Shown here piece by piece: positions 23,757 through 32,553 of a DNA stretch of 37,038 bases (positions are counted from its first letter, which is position 1; the number at the start of each line of letters is the position of its first letter). The notes under the pieces were generated by a model, which did no database searches, was not told the origin of the DNA, and saw only the letters and a list, made by a program, of their open reading frames with translations. The DNA lies in contig CAJXMR010000029.1 of assembly GCA_913056305.1 (NCBI GenBank), positions 1 through 37,038 of the forward strand, read 5' to 3'. Position numbers and translations under genes: made by a program. The DNA is from an uncultured Ralstonia sp. GTDB taxonomy: Bacteria > Pseudomonadota > Gammaproteobacteria > Burkholderiales > Burkholderiaceae.

Positions 23757-25667
23757 ATGAGCTTGACACATAAGCGGCCGCACCGGATGCACCGGGCGGC
23801 CATGGGCGCGCTTGCCAGCGCGCTGACGGGGGTTGTTGCGCCCGCTTGGGCACAAAGCAATACGCAGGCGGCAGGTACGCCGGTGAGCGATCTCAATCCG
23901 ACCATCGTGACAGCCTCGCGCAGCGAGCAGAAGCTGTCCGACGCGCTGCCGCACACCACGGTGATCACGCGCCAGGACATCGAGCGCTCGCAAGCGCCGG
24001 ATATGGTGACGCTGCTGCGCCGCGAGGCTGGCATTGAGATCGCGCAGAACGGTGGCCCGGGTTCGACGGCGAGTATCTTCATGCGCGGTGCCAGTTCCGC
24101 CCAGACGCTGGTGTTGATCGACGGCGTGCGTGCGAGTTCCGGCACCGCCGGCGGCACGCAGATCGACCAACTGATGGCTGACCAGATCGACCATATCGAG
24201 ATCGTGCGCGGCAACGTCTCCGCGCTGTACGGCTCGGATGCGATCGGCGGCGTGGTGCAGATCTTCACGCGCAACGGCAAGGGGCACGGCCCGCTGGCCA
24301 ACGCCGAGATCGAATATGGCTCGCGCAACACCAAGCGCGCGCAGGGCGGCATCAGCGGAACGCTGGGCGAGCAGGGCGATACGTCGTTTGCGCTGTCGGT
24401 GTCGGAGTTCAAGACCACCGGGTTCTCGTCGATCAACCCGCAGCAGGCGCCGAACGCCAACCCGAACGACAACGCGTACACCAACAAGAGCGTGTCGGCG
24501 CAGCTGTCGCACCGCTTCTCGGCGGATTGGCAGGCAGGCCTGACCTACTTCCAGACCTGGGGCACGGTCAGCTACGACAACGCCTTCGGCCTGCCCACCG
24601 ACGACAACGTCGCCCACAACCAGGTGCGCGCGATGTCGGCCTTCGTGGACGGCAAGGTGACGCAGGATTGGAAGACGCGCCTGACGGTATCGCAGGGTGA
24701 TGACAAGAGCCTGAACTTCACGAACGGCCAGGTGCAGGTGCCGGGCCGCTTCAACACGCAGAGCCGCCAGGTGAGCTGGCAGAACGACTGGGCATTCATG
24801 CCCGGCCAATTGCTCAAGGTCGGCTACGAGCACCTGAACCAGGCCATCGACACCGATGCCTACCAGGCCTCCACGCGCCGCGTCGATTCGGGCTACCTCG
24901 GTTACGAAGGCAAGTTCGGTCCGCACCAGCTGCAGGTCAACCTGCGCCGCGACCGCTACTCGGACTTCGGCGGCGCCAACAGCTACTACCTGGGCTACGG
25001 TTTTGCCTTCAACCCGGCATGGAAGGCGATCGCCAGCGTGAGCAATGCGTTCCGCGCGCCGAGCTTCAACGAGCTGTACTACCCGTTCTTCGGCAACCCG
25101 AACCTGCAGCCGGAGAAGGCGCGCTCGGTGGAGGGCGGCGTGGAGTACAACAGCATGATCGGCCTGGTGCGCGTGACAGCGTTCGAGACCGACTACAGCA
25201 ACCTGATCACGGCGGTGTTTGATCCGGTGGCGGGCACCTTCATGGCGGCCAACGTCAACCGGGCGCGCGTGAACGGGCTGGAGACGTCGTATCGGGGTTC
25301 GATCTATGGCGTGGACGTGCGCGCCAGCTTTACCATGCAGAATCCGCAGGACCTGTCGGCCAACCAGCTGCTGTCGCGCCGCGCGCGGCACTTCGGCAGC
25401 GTGTCGGCCAGCAAGACCTTCGGGCCGTATACGGCGGGCATCGAGTGGAACGCGGCGGGCAACCGTCAGGATTCGACGCAGATGCTTGGCGGCTACGGGC
25501 TGGTCAACCTGACGGGGCGGTATCAGATTACGCGTGACTGGGCGCTGTCGGCGCGCGTGGAGAACCTGTTCAACAAGAACTACCAGCTGATCTTCCCGTA
25601 CAACACGGCATCGCGTGGGGTGTTCTTCACGCTGTCGTGGCAACAGCACGAGGCGGCACAACGATGA
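23757..25667 (+). CDS. btuB: TonB-dependent vitamin B12 outer-membrane receptor
   Basis: 636-residue outer-membrane transporter of corrinoids. A long basic start (MSLTHKRPHRMHRAAMG) leads to a hydrophobic signal core and cleavage after PAWA near residue 32. A TonB-box-like PTIVTASR (48-55) and the plug domain follow: QDIERSQAPDMVTLLRR, GSTASIFMRGASSAQTLVLIDG, IEIVRGNVSALYGSDAIGGVV. The barrel ends with GVFFTLSWQQ and a short tail. The start is uncertain: ATG 23757 lacks a ribosome site; ATG 23787 is in frame; and TTG 23691 has GGAGGG 7 bases upstream, which would put the hairpin above inside the gene. B12 specificity rests on the riboswitch and the btuCD neighbours. The stop overlaps the next start (ATGA). 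Confidence 0.93.
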   Translation: MSLTHKRPHRMHRAAMGALASALTGVVAPAWAQSNTQAAGTPVSDLNPTIVTASRSEQKLSDALPHTTVITRQDIERSQAPDMVTLLRREAGIEIAQNGGPGSTASIFMRGASSAQTLVLIDGVRASSGTAGGTQIDQLMADQIDHIEIVRGNVSALYGSDAIGGVVQIFTRNGKGHGPLANAEIEYGSRNTKRAQGGISGTLGEQGDTSFALSVSEFKTTGFSSINPQQAPNANPNDNAYTNKSVSAQLSHRFSADWQAGLTYFQTWGTVSYDNAFGLPTDDNVAHNQVRAMSAFVDGKVTQDWKTRLTVSQGDDKSLNFTNGQVQVPGRFNTQSRQVSWQNDWAFMPGQLLKVGYEHLNQAIDTDAYQASTRRVDSGYLGYEGKFGPHQLQVNLRRDRYSDFGGANSYYLGYGFAFNPAWKAIASVSNAFRAPSFNELYYPFFGNPNLQPEKARSVEGGVEYNSMIGLVRVTAFETDYSNLITAVFDPVAGTFMAANVNRARVNGLETSYRGSIYGVDVRASFTMQNPQDLSANQLLSRRARHFGSVSASKTFGPYTAGIEWNAAGNRQDSTQMLGGYGLVNLTGRYQITRDWALSARVENLFNKNYQLIFPYNTASRGVFFTLSWQQHEAAQR

Positions 25668-26671
25668 CACCCGCACTGCCCGCGCGCGGATTCGCCTGGC
25701 GACTGTGGTCGCTGTTGGCGCTCGCGTGCGTGGCGGTGCTGGTGGCCTCGCTGATGCTGGGCAGCGTGCGGCTGACGCCTGCCGAGGTCTGGCAGGCGCT
25801 CACCGGCAGCGGTGACGGGCTGGCTACCGGCATCGTCATCGAGCTGCGCCTGCCGCGTGCGGGTGCGGCGTTTGCCGCCGGCGGCCTGCTGGCCTTGGCC
25901 GGCGCGCTGATGCAGATGCTGTTGCGCAACCCGCTGGCCGATCCGTATGTGCTGGGCGTGTCCGGCGGCGGCGCGGTGGCGGCGCTCACGGCCATGCTGC
26001 TGTCGCTGCCGTGGTGGGCCGTGCAGACCAGTGCCGGCGCCGGCGCGCTGCTATCGATGGCCCTGGTGGCCGCGCTCGCGCGCCAGCACCTCTGGCGCGG
26101 CGAACCCGGCGAAGCCAACGCGCGCCTGCTGCTGGGCGGCGTGGTGCTCGCCTCCGGCTGGGTCGGCCTCATTACCCTGATTCTTACGATCGCGCCCGAA
26201 GCCAAGCTGCGCGGCATGATCTTCTGGATGGTCGGCGACCTCGGTGGCGCCGACCGTTACGCTGGCGCGTTGATTGCGCTGGTGATGGCGCTGGCGCTGG
26301 TGCTGCCGCATGCGCGCGACCTGAACGTGCTGCTGACTGGCGAGACACGCGCCCGCGCACTCGGCGTGCCGGTGGCGCGGGTGCGCGCGCTGATCTACGT
26401 GGTGGCGTCGCTGTGTACGGCGGTGGCAGTGACCCTTGCCGGCTCGGTCGCCTTCGTGGGCCTGTTGGTGCCGCACATGGTGCGCCTGGCGTGGACGCAC
26501 GACGTGCGCATCCACCTGCCCGCTACCGCGATGGCCGGCGGCGGCCTGCTGATGCTCGCCGACCTGATCGCCCGCACGCTGATGGCCCCGGCGCAATTGC
26601 CGGTGGGCGTGATTACCACGCTGTTGGGCGTGCCGACCTTTCTCTATCTGCTGACGCGGAGCGCGCGATGA
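25664..26671 (+). CDS. btuC: Vitamin B12 ABC transporter permease (FecCD family)
   Basis: 335-residue inner-membrane permease with about ten helices. FecCD-family blocks are present: RLTPAEVWQAL, ELRLPRAGAAFAAGGLLALAGALMQ (split over 20 residues here), NPLADPYVLGVSGGGAVAAL, MIFWMVGDLGGADR, ARALGVPVARVRALIYVVAS, and GSVAFVGLLVPHMVRL, the coupling helix region. It pairs with the ATPase gene just downstream and with BtuF, encoded about 4 kb away on the other strand. ATGA overlaps join it to btuB and btuD. It could equally carry siderophores; the B12 setting makes corrinoid import by far the likeliest. Confidence 0.92.
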   Translation: MTPALPARGFAWRLWSLLALACVAVLVASLMLGSVRLTPAEVWQALTGSGDGLATGIVIELRLPRAGAAFAAGGLLALAGALMQMLLRNPLADPYVLGVSGGGAVAALTAMLLSLPWWAVQTSAGAGALLSMALVAALARQHLWRGEPGEANARLLLGGVVLASGWVGLITLILTIAPEAKLRGMIFWMVGDLGGADRYAGALIALVMALALVLPHARDLNVLLTGETRARALGVPVARVRALIYVVASLCTAVAVTLAGSVAFVGLLVPHMVRLAWTHDVRIHLPATAMAGGGLLMLADLIARTLMAPAQLPVGVITTLLGVPTFLYLLTRSAR

Positions 26672-27507
26672 GCTGGCTGCGCCGCGCTGCCGCGCCCGAA
26701 GCCTTTGCAGACGGCGCCGCTGTGCCTTCGCTCGCGCTAAACGACCTGCGCGTGGCGATGGGCGAGCGCGTGCTGATCGATCGCCTGTCGATGACGGCAA
26801 CCGGCGGCGAGCTGTGGTGCGTGGTCGGGCCGAACGGCGCGGGCAAGTCCACGTTGTTGTCTACCGTGGCGGGCTTGCGCGCGCCGGACGGTGGATCGAT
26901 CCTGCTCGATGCCAATCCGCTGGCCGATTGGCCCGCCCTGGCACTGGCGCGCCGCCGCGCCTTCCTGCCGCAGACGCTGCACGACACCTTTCCCATGACG
27001 GTCCATGAGGCCGTGATGACCGGCCGCCATCCGCATCTGGCACGCTGGGAGTGGGAGGGCGATGCCGATGCGCGCGCGGTGGATGCCGCGATCTCCGCGC
27101 TGGCCTTGCAGCCGCTGGCGCAGCGGGATGTGCGCACGCTGTCGGGCGGTGAGCGCCAGCGCGTGGCGATGGCCGCCGTGGTGGCGCAGGATGCGCGCGT
27201 GCTGCTGCTCGACGAGCCCGTCGCGCACCTAGACCTGCACCAGCAGATTGCAGTGCTTCGCCTGCTGCGCGACGGCTGCCGCCGCCATGGCTGGCTGGTG
27301 GTGCTGACCGTGCACGACCTGAACCTAGCGCGCCGTTTCGCCACGCATGCGCTGCTGATGGACGGCGAGGGCCATGCCACGGCAGGCCCCGCTGCCGATG
27401 TGCTTACGCCCGAGCACTGCGCGCGCGTGCTGCGCACCCCCATCGTGGCGGTCGACGACGGTCGCCATCTCGCCTTGATTCCCGACGACCCCGATGACGC
27501 TCCCTGA
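26668..27507 (+). CDS. btuD: Vitamin B12 ABC transporter ATP-binding protein
   Basis: 279-residue ATPase. Walker A GPNGAGKST (54-62), signature LSGGERQR (158-165), Walker B VLLLDEP (178-184) and switch histidine H216 (TVHDLN) are all intact; the Q-loop is LPQTLHD. The first 20 residues are an extension not needed for the fold. The start overlaps the btuC stop (ATGA). The last 14 bases overlap cobO, tying import to corrinoid adenosylation. Confidence 0.93.
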   Translation: MSWLRRAAAPEAFADGAAVPSLALNDLRVAMGERVLIDRLSMTATGGELWCVVGPNGAGKSTLLSTVAGLRAPDGGSILLDANPLADWPALALARRRAFLPQTLHDTFPMTVHEAVMTGRHPHLARWEWEGDADARAVDAAISALALQPLAQRDVRTLSGGERQRVAMAAVVAQDARVLLLDEPVAHLDLHQQIAVLRLLRDGCRRHGWLVVLTVHDLNLARRFATHALLMDGEGHATAGPAADVLTPEHCARVLRTPIVAVDDGRHLALIPDDPDDAP

Positions 27508-28114
27508 AGACGAAGCCGCCCGCAACGACCGCCACCGCGCGCGCATGCAGCGCAAGAAGGCCGTGGTCGACGCCAAGATTGCCGCCGCCACCGACGTGCG
27601 CGGCGTGCTGGTCGTCAACACCGGCAATGGCAAGGGCAAGTCCAGCTCGGGCTTCGGCATGGTGATCCGCGCCATGGGCCACGACATGCAGGTGGGCGTG
27701 GTGCAGTTCATCAAGGGCGCGATCCCCACCGGCGAGGAGCGCTTCCTGCGGCAGTTTCCCGAACAGTGTCGCTATCACGTCATGGGCGAGGGCTATACGT
27801 GGGAGACGCAGGACCGCACGCGCGACATCGAGAAGGCGCAAGCTGCCTGGGCCTGCGCGCGCGAGTTGCTGAATGATCCATCCATCGGCCTGGTGCTGTT
27901 GGATGAACTGAACATCGCGCTCAAATACGATTACCTTGACGTGCGTGCGGTGCTGGCCGACCTGCGGGCGCGACCGGCCGCGCAGCACGTGGTCGTGACC
28001 GGGCGCGGCGCGCCGCCGGAGTTGATCGAGGCCGCCGATACCGTGACCGACATGACGTTGGTCAAGCATGCATTTTCCCAAGGCATCCAGGCGCAGCCGG
28101 GTGTCGAACTCTGA
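27494..28114 (+). CDS. cobO: Cob(I)yrinic acid a,c-diamide adenosyltransferase
   Basis: 206-residue CobA/CobO/BtuR-type enzyme that attaches the 5'-deoxyadenosyl ligand to cobalt, using ATP. The N-terminal basic helix (RHRARMQRKKAVVDAKI) is followed by the unusual P-loop NTGNGKGKSSS (42-52). FGMVIRAMGHDMQVGVVQFIKG, then GEGYTWETQDR and VLLDELNIALKYDYLD (the Walker B-like part), are all standard. It accepts corrinoids from cobyrinic diamide to cobalamin. It overlaps btuD by 14 bases and is 13 bases from cobT. Confidence 0.95.
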   Translation: MTLPEDEAARNDRHRARMQRKKAVVDAKIAAATDVRGVLVVNTGNGKGKSSSGFGMVIRAMGHDMQVGVVQFIKGAIPTGEERFLRQFPEQCRYHVMGEGYTWETQDRTRDIEKAQAAWACARELLNDPSIGLVLLDELNIALKYDYLDVRAVLADLRARPAAQHVVVTGRGAPPELIEAADTVTDMTLVKHAFSQGIQAQPGVEL

Positions 28115-28127
28115 AGGCCGTACCGCT

Positions 28128-29183
28128 ATGCAGATTGAACTTCCTTCCTTTGACGCCGCGCTGCGTGAGCGCCTGCGCGCTGCCGTGGACAGCAAGACCA
28201 AGCCGCTCGGCGCGCTCGGCCGGCTGGAAGAGCTGGCCGTGCAGATCGGCCTGATCCAGAACACCGAAACGCCCGCGCTGGTGCGGCCTGCCACGGTGGT
28301 GTTCGCAGCAGACCATGGCATTGCCCATGCGGGCGTGAGCGCCTATCCGCAGGCGGTGACGGCACAGATGGTGCTCAACTTCATCGCAGGCGGCGCGGCC
28401 GTCAACGTGTTCTGCCGCCAGCACGGCTTTGTGCTGGAGGTCGTCAACGCGGGCGTGGCGGCGCCGCTGTGGTCGGCCAAGTCGGGTGATGTGCCTGGCC
28501 TGGTCGACGCACCGGTCGGCCCCGGCACGCGCAACTTCGCGTTAGAGCCGGCCATGACCGCCGACGAGCGCGAGCGCGCCATGGCGCTCGGCGCGCAGCG
28601 CGTGGCGCATCACGCCGCGCTCGGCACCAACGTGATCGCACTGGGCGAGATGGGCATCGCCAACACGGCCTCTGCGGCGTGCCTGATGGCGCGGCTGTGC
28701 GAGGTGCCGGTGGCGCAATGCGTCGGGCGCGGCACCGGCCTGGACGATGCCGGCGTGGCGCGCAAGCGCGCGGTGCTGGAAGGCGCGTTCGAGCGGCATG
28801 CCGACGTGCGCGCGCCGCTGGACGTGCTGGCAACCTTCGGCGGTTTCGAGATCGCGGCCATGGTCGGTGCGGTGCTGGAGGCGGCCCAGCGCCGCATGGT
28901 GATCCTCGTCGATGGCTTTATCGCCACCACGGCCGTGCTGGTGGCGGCGCGCATCGCGCCCGACGTGCTGCGCTTCTGCGTGTTCGGGCATGTGTCGGAC
29001 GAGCGCGGGCATCGTATGTTGCTCGATGCGCTGCAAGCGCGGCCGCTGCTGTCGCTGTCGATGCGCCTGGGCGAGGGCAGTGGCGCGGTGCTGGCGTATC
29101 CGTTGCTGGTGTCGGCGGTGGCCTTCCTGCGTGAGATGGCGACCTTCGCCAGCGCCGGCGTGAGCGAGCAATCGGCCCCGTGA
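28128..29183 (+). CDS. cobT: Nicotinate-nucleotide--dimethylbenzimidazole phosphoribosyltransferase
   Basis: 351 residues. It activates the lower-ligand base (normally dimethylbenzimidazole) to alpha-ribazole phosphate using nicotinate mononucleotide. The motifs TKPLGALGRLEELA (24-37), FAADHGIAHAGVSAYPQAVT (59-78), GEMGIANT (173-180; E173) and the catalytic E316 in RLGEGSGA correspond to E174 and E317 of the Salmonella enzyme. The ATG at 28128 begins the normal family N-terminus; a longer form from 28068 would overlap cobO and is unlikely. The stop overlaps the cobS start. Confidence 0.95.
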   Translation: MQIELPSFDAALRERLRAAVDSKTKPLGALGRLEELAVQIGLIQNTETPALVRPATVVFAADHGIAHAGVSAYPQAVTAQMVLNFIAGGAAVNVFCRQHGFVLEVVNAGVAAPLWSAKSGDVPGLVDAPVGPGTRNFALEPAMTADERERAMALGAQRVAHHAALGTNVIALGEMGIANTASAACLMARLCEVPVAQCVGRGTGLDDAGVARKRAVLEGAFERHADVRAPLDVLATFGGFEIAAMVGAVLEAAQRRMVILVDGFIATTAVLVAARIAPDVLRFCVFGHVSDERGHRMLLDALQARPLLSLSMRLGEGSGAVLAYPLLVSAVAFLREMATFASAGVSEQSAP

Positions 29184-29956
29184 TGGACACCCTGCGCGAG
29201 ACCTACCGCGCGCTGTGGACAGCGATCGGGTATTTCACGCGCATTCCCGTGCCGGCCTCGGTCGGCTTCTCGCAGGACGGGCTGAACCGGGCGGCACGTT
29301 ACTTTCCTCTGGTGGGATGGCTGGTAGGCGCCGCGGGCGCGCTGGCGTACTGGCTGGCGGTGCACACCGTGCCAGCGCCCGGCGTGGCGGTGGCGGCGTC
29401 GATGGTGGTCACGCTGTTGCTGACCGGCGCCTTCCACGAAGACGGCCTGGCCGATTGCGCGGATGGCTTCGGCGGCGGCTACACGCCCGAGGACCGGCTG
29501 CGCATCATGCACGACTCGCGCATCGGCGCGTTTGGCGCCATCGCGGTGTGCATGGCGTTGCTGCTGAAGTGGCAGCTGCTGACGGCGATGGCCTTGCCAC
29601 ATACTGCTGGCGTGATGGCCGCCATGGTGGCCGCACACGCCGCCAGCCGCGGCATGGCGGTCAGCTACCTGCTCACACACGACTACGTGCGCGCCGAAGG
29701 CAAGGGCAAGCCGGTTGCGCAGCGCATGCGCTGGCAGGATGCCGTCTGGGTTGTGCTGTTTGGCGTGCTGCCCCTGCTGTGGTTCGGCGCGGCCTGCGCG
29801 GCCATCGTCGTTGCCGCGCTGCTGGTGGCGCGCTGGGCGCTGGGGCGCTATTTCCTGCGCCGCATCGGCGGCATCACGGGCGATTGCCTGGGGTTCGCGC
29901 AACAGCTGTTCGAGCTGCTCACGCTGTGGGTCTTGCTGGCATGGACATCATCCTGA
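29183..29956 (+). CDS. cobS: Adenosylcobinamide-GDP ribazoletransferase (cobalamin synthase)
   Basis: 257-residue polytopic inner-membrane enzyme joining adenosylcobinamide-GDP and alpha-ribazole. Early helix block YFTRIPVPASVGFSQDGLNR, then RYFPLVGWLVGAAGAL. The conserved acidic metal motif FHEDGLADCADGFGGG (about 86-101) precedes RLRIMHDSRIGAFG. The later helices with RMRWQ and RRIGGITGDCLGFAQQ complete the family. ATG 29183 overlaps the cobT stop (TGATG); a GTG at 29180 is also possible. The last 16 bases overlap cobC. Confidence 0.95.
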   Translation: MDTLRETYRALWTAIGYFTRIPVPASVGFSQDGLNRAARYFPLVGWLVGAAGALAYWLAVHTVPAPGVAVAASMVVTLLLTGAFHEDGLADCADGFGGGYTPEDRLRIMHDSRIGAFGAIAVCMALLLKWQLLTAMALPHTAGVMAAMVAAHAASRGMAVSYLLTHDYVRAEGKGKPVAQRMRWQDAVWVVLFGVLPLLWFGAACAAIVVAALLVARWALGRYFLRRIGGITGDCLGFAQQLFELLTLWVLLAWTSS

Positions 29957-30537
29957 TCCGCCACGCCCGTCCGGCCATGACGGTGGGCCTCTGCTACGGC
30001 CGCACCGATCTGCCGCTGGACGAACCGATGGAGCCCAGCGCCGCCGGCATCGCCGACAAACTGACCGCGCATCCACCGCACCGGCTGTTCGCGAGTCCGC
30101 TCCAACGTAGCGCGCAGACCGCCCGCGCGCTGGCCGAGGCCGCCGCCTTGCCCGCGCCGGAACTCGACGCGCGGTTGATGGAGATGGATTTCGGCGTTTG
30201 GGAAGGCCGTCAGTGGGACGACATCCCGCGCGCGGAGGTGGACCGCTGGGCGCGCGACCTGCTGCACGGCAGCCCACATGGCGGTGAATCCGCCGCCGAC
30301 CTGCTTGCGCGCGTGACCGAGTGGGCTGCGTCGGTGACGGTGGCGACGATCGAACCGGAAGCCGATGCGCCCTGCATCTGGGCCGTCACGCATGCCGGCT
30401 GCATGCGCGCGCTCGCAGCGCATTGGCTGCAGCGCCCGCTGGCCGAGACGCTGCAATGGCCGCTGCAATGGGGCAGCGCCTGCGGGTTCCGCGTGCTGCC
30501 CGATGTGCCGCCATTGCTGCTGTTCTGGAACCGCTAA
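29941..30537 (+). CDS. cobC: Histidine phosphatase, probable alpha-ribazole phosphatase
   Basis: 198 residues of the phosphoglycerate-mutase-like branch: catalytic LIRHARP with H8 near the N-terminus, RTDLPLDE, SPLQRSAQTARALAE, the acidic MEMDFGVWEGRQWDDI and the second histidine in AVTHAGCMRALAAHWL. It removes phosphate from alpha-ribazole phosphate or from adenosylcobalamin phosphate. The protein class is certain and the substrate follows from the cob cluster. It overlaps cobS by 16 bases and ends in a convergent overlap with btuF. Confidence 0.9.
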   Translation: MDIILIRHARPAMTVGLCYGRTDLPLDEPMEPSAAGIADKLTAHPPHRLFASPLQRSAQTARALAEAAALPAPELDARLMEMDFGVWEGRQWDDIPRAEVDRWARDLLHGSPHGGESAADLLARVTEWAASVTVATIEPEADAPCIWAVTHAGCMRALAAHWLQRPLAETLQWPLQWGSACGFRVLPDVPPLLLFWNR

Positions 30538-31484
30538 CGGTTTGACGCTGCGTCGCCTTGCCGGGCGAGGCGCTTGGTGCGGGCTTGCTCGAGGTCTTCG
30601 CACAGCAACGCTGCACCTTCCATCAGGCGCGGGCCGGGGCGGTTGATCAGGTCGCCATTGACGGTGAACAGGTTGCCGCGCTGCACCGCCAGCAATGACG
30701 TCCAGCGTTTCCAGGGTTCCAGCGTATCGACCGGCCGGTTGCCTTGCGTGGCGCCCATGCTGGCCGTCAGCAGCACTTCCGGATTGGCCGCGATCACGGC
30801 CTCGGTCGACACCGTCGGCACCAGCAGCGGCTCGCCCGCAAACACATTGCGGCCGCCGCACAGCGCCAGCATGTCGGTAAAGACGTGCTGGCCGTTGAGC
30901 GTCATCAGCGGTTGCTCCCACACCTGGAAGAACACCGTCACCGGCGGCCGGCTGGCATAGCGGTGGCGCAGCGCATCGGCCTGCTGGCGGAACTGTTGGG
31001 CGGCGTCGTGGGCGCTGGCGCGGGTGTCGAGCAGCGTGCCGAGCACCTCGATGGAGCGCGGAATATCTGCAAGGCGGTGCGGCTCGGAAAAGTACAGCGG
31101 GATGCCAAGCGCGCGCAGGCGGTCGGTCTGCTTCTGCGCATTGCCGTGGCGCCATACGACCACCAGGTCCGGCTTGAGCGCGGCGATGCGCTCCAGGTCC
31201 AGCGCACGGTTGTCGCCCACGTGCGGGATGTCGCGTGCGGAGCTCGGGTAGTCGCTGTAGGCCACCGTGCCGACGATGCGTGCGCCGCCGCCGGCGGCAA
31301 ACAGCAGTTCGGTGGCATGCGGCGCGAGGCTGATCACGCGTTGCACCGGGCGCGGCACGGTGACGGTGGCGCCGGTGTCGTCGATGACGGAGATGGCCGC
31401 CTGGGCGGGGAGCGTCGCGGCCAGCAGGGCAGCTAGGCCAAATGCGCGCAAACAGTGGGTGAGGCGAGTGGAACGGGCAGTCAT
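30534..31484 (-). CDS. btuF: Periplasmic cobalamin-binding protein
   Basis: 316-residue substrate-binding protein for the BtuCD importer. Signal peptide: MTARSTRLTHCLRAFG, a hydrophobic core and cleavage after LPAQA near residue 29. The helical-backbone metal/B12 receptor fold is shown by RPVQRVISLAPHATELLFAAG, IVGTVAYSDYPSSARDIPHV, LDLERIAALKPDLVVVWRHG and LYFSEPHRLADIPRSIEVLG. It lies at the end of the minus-strand operon, unlike the classic btuCDF order. Its stop codon interleaves with that of cobC (30534-30537), leaving no room for a terminator between them. Confidence 0.93.
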   Translation of the reverse strand: MTARSTRLTHCLRAFGLAALLAATLPAQAAISVIDDTGATVTVPRPVQRVISLAPHATELLFAAGGGARIVGTVAYSDYPSSARDIPHVGDNRALDLERIAALKPDLVVVWRHGNAQKQTDRLRALGIPLYFSEPHRLADIPRSIEVLGTLLDTRASAHDAAQQFRQQADALRHRYASRPPVTVFFQVWEQPLMTLNGQHVFTDMLALCGGRNVFAGEPLLVPTVSTEAVIAANPEVLLTASMGATQGNRPVDTLEPWKRWTSLLAVQRGNLFTVNGDLINRPGPRLMEGAALLCEDLEQARTKRLARQGDAASNR

Positions 31485-31497
31485 TGGTGGAGGCGGG

Positions 31498-32553
31498 TCA
31501 AGCGGACAGCGACAGCGATGCTAGCGTATTGGCAAGGCGACACCATCCGGTTTCGTCCGGAGGCAGGCCAACACGTAAACCGGGCAAACCGTGCAGGCCG
31601 CACCCGGGTGACGTGGCTGGTACATCGAACAGGCGGGTCCAGATGCCTTGTCGGGCCAGCGCCGCATGCAGCGCTGGCGCGTCTGGCGTCGGTGCCCAGG
31701 CAAAGAGCGGGGTGGCATGATTGGGCAGGCCGTAGGCGTACAGCAATGCAGCAAGACGCGCGCCCTCGCGTTGCAGTTGCGCACGCGTCTGGTTTTGCCA
31801 GGCGACGTCTGCCAGGGCAGCACGCACGACGGCACGCGCCGGGCCGTTGACGGTCCAGTGGCCGAGCGCGTCGCGCAGCGCGGCCAGTAGCGCCGGAGCC
31901 CCCAGCACAAAGCCGATGCGCGCACCCGCCAGGCCGTAGAACTTGCCGATCGAGCGCAGCACGACCAGCCCCGGCAGGCCTGCCTGTGGCGCCAATGTCG
32001 GTGCGTGGTCGAGCGATTCGATGAATGCCTCGTCCACGATCAACGTGCCGCCACGTGCGTGCAGCCGCGCGTGCCACGCCCGCAGCGTGTCCGCCGGCAG
32101 GCAGCGCGCGGTCGGGTTGTTCGGGTTGACCACCACGAGGTGCGTGAGCGCATCCGGCAGGTCGGCTTGCAGGAATGCCGACTCCGGCAGCAGCACAACC
32201 ACATGGCCCGCACGGGCAAAGGCGGGCGCGTATTCGCTGTAGCCGATCTGTGCCACGCCGACCCGCCCGCGCGGCAGCAATGCCGGCAGCGCGCGGATGG
32301 CGGCTTGCGAGCCGGCCACGGCCAGCATGGCGTTGGCATCGGCCGCGCCATAGTGCGCAGCGGCCAGCGCTTCGAGACCATCGTCTTCGGGCAAACGCTG
32401 CCACGCCTCGGGTGCAATCGGCGGCACGGGATAGCCGTGCGGGTTGATGCCGGTCGACAGGTCGAGCCAGCCGCCGGACGGCTCGCCGTAGCGGGCGCGG
32501 GCATCGGCCAGGTTGCCGCCGTGGGTGATGGTGGAGGGCCGCGAGGAGGTCAT
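31498..32553 (-). CDS. cobD: L-threonine-O-3-phosphate decarboxylase (PLP aminotransferase fold)
   Basis: 351 residues; called CobD in Salmonella and CobC in Pseudomonas denitrificans. It makes (R)-1-amino-2-propanol O-2-phosphate, the linker attached by CbiB. N-terminal [15 protein letters not shown] and [14 protein letters not shown] are diagnostic for this family. PLP contacts are N143-P-N-N-P, D174 in IVDEAF and the Schiff-base lysine K204 in [10 protein letters not shown]. The C-terminal half has [14 protein letters not shown] and [12 protein letters not shown] 32553 overlaps the cbiB stop (ATGA); an ATG 12 bases upstream is in frame but less likely. btuF follows 13 bases later. Confidence 0.94.
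   Translation of the reverse strand: MTSSRPSTITHGGNLADARARYGEPSGGWLDLSTGINPHGYPVPPIAPEAWQRLPEDDGLEALAAAHYGAADANAMLAVAGSQAAIRALPALLPRGRVGVAQIGYSEYAPAFARAGHVVVLLPESAFLQADLPDALTHLVVVNPNNPTARCLPADTLRAWHARLHARGGTLIVDEAFIESLDHAPTLAPQAGLPGLVVLRSIGKFYGLAGARIGFVLGAPALLAALRDALGHWTVNGPARAVVRAALADVAWQNQTRAQLQREGARLAALLYAYGLPNHATPLFAWAPTPDAPALHAALARQGIWTRLFDVPATSPGCGLHGLPGLRVGLPPDETGWCRLANTLASLSLSA

Noticed and set aside
23244-25676. An 810-codon open frame on the minus strand opposite btuB
   Set aside because: Covers the riboswitch and btuB in antisense, no recognisable fold; a shadow frame.
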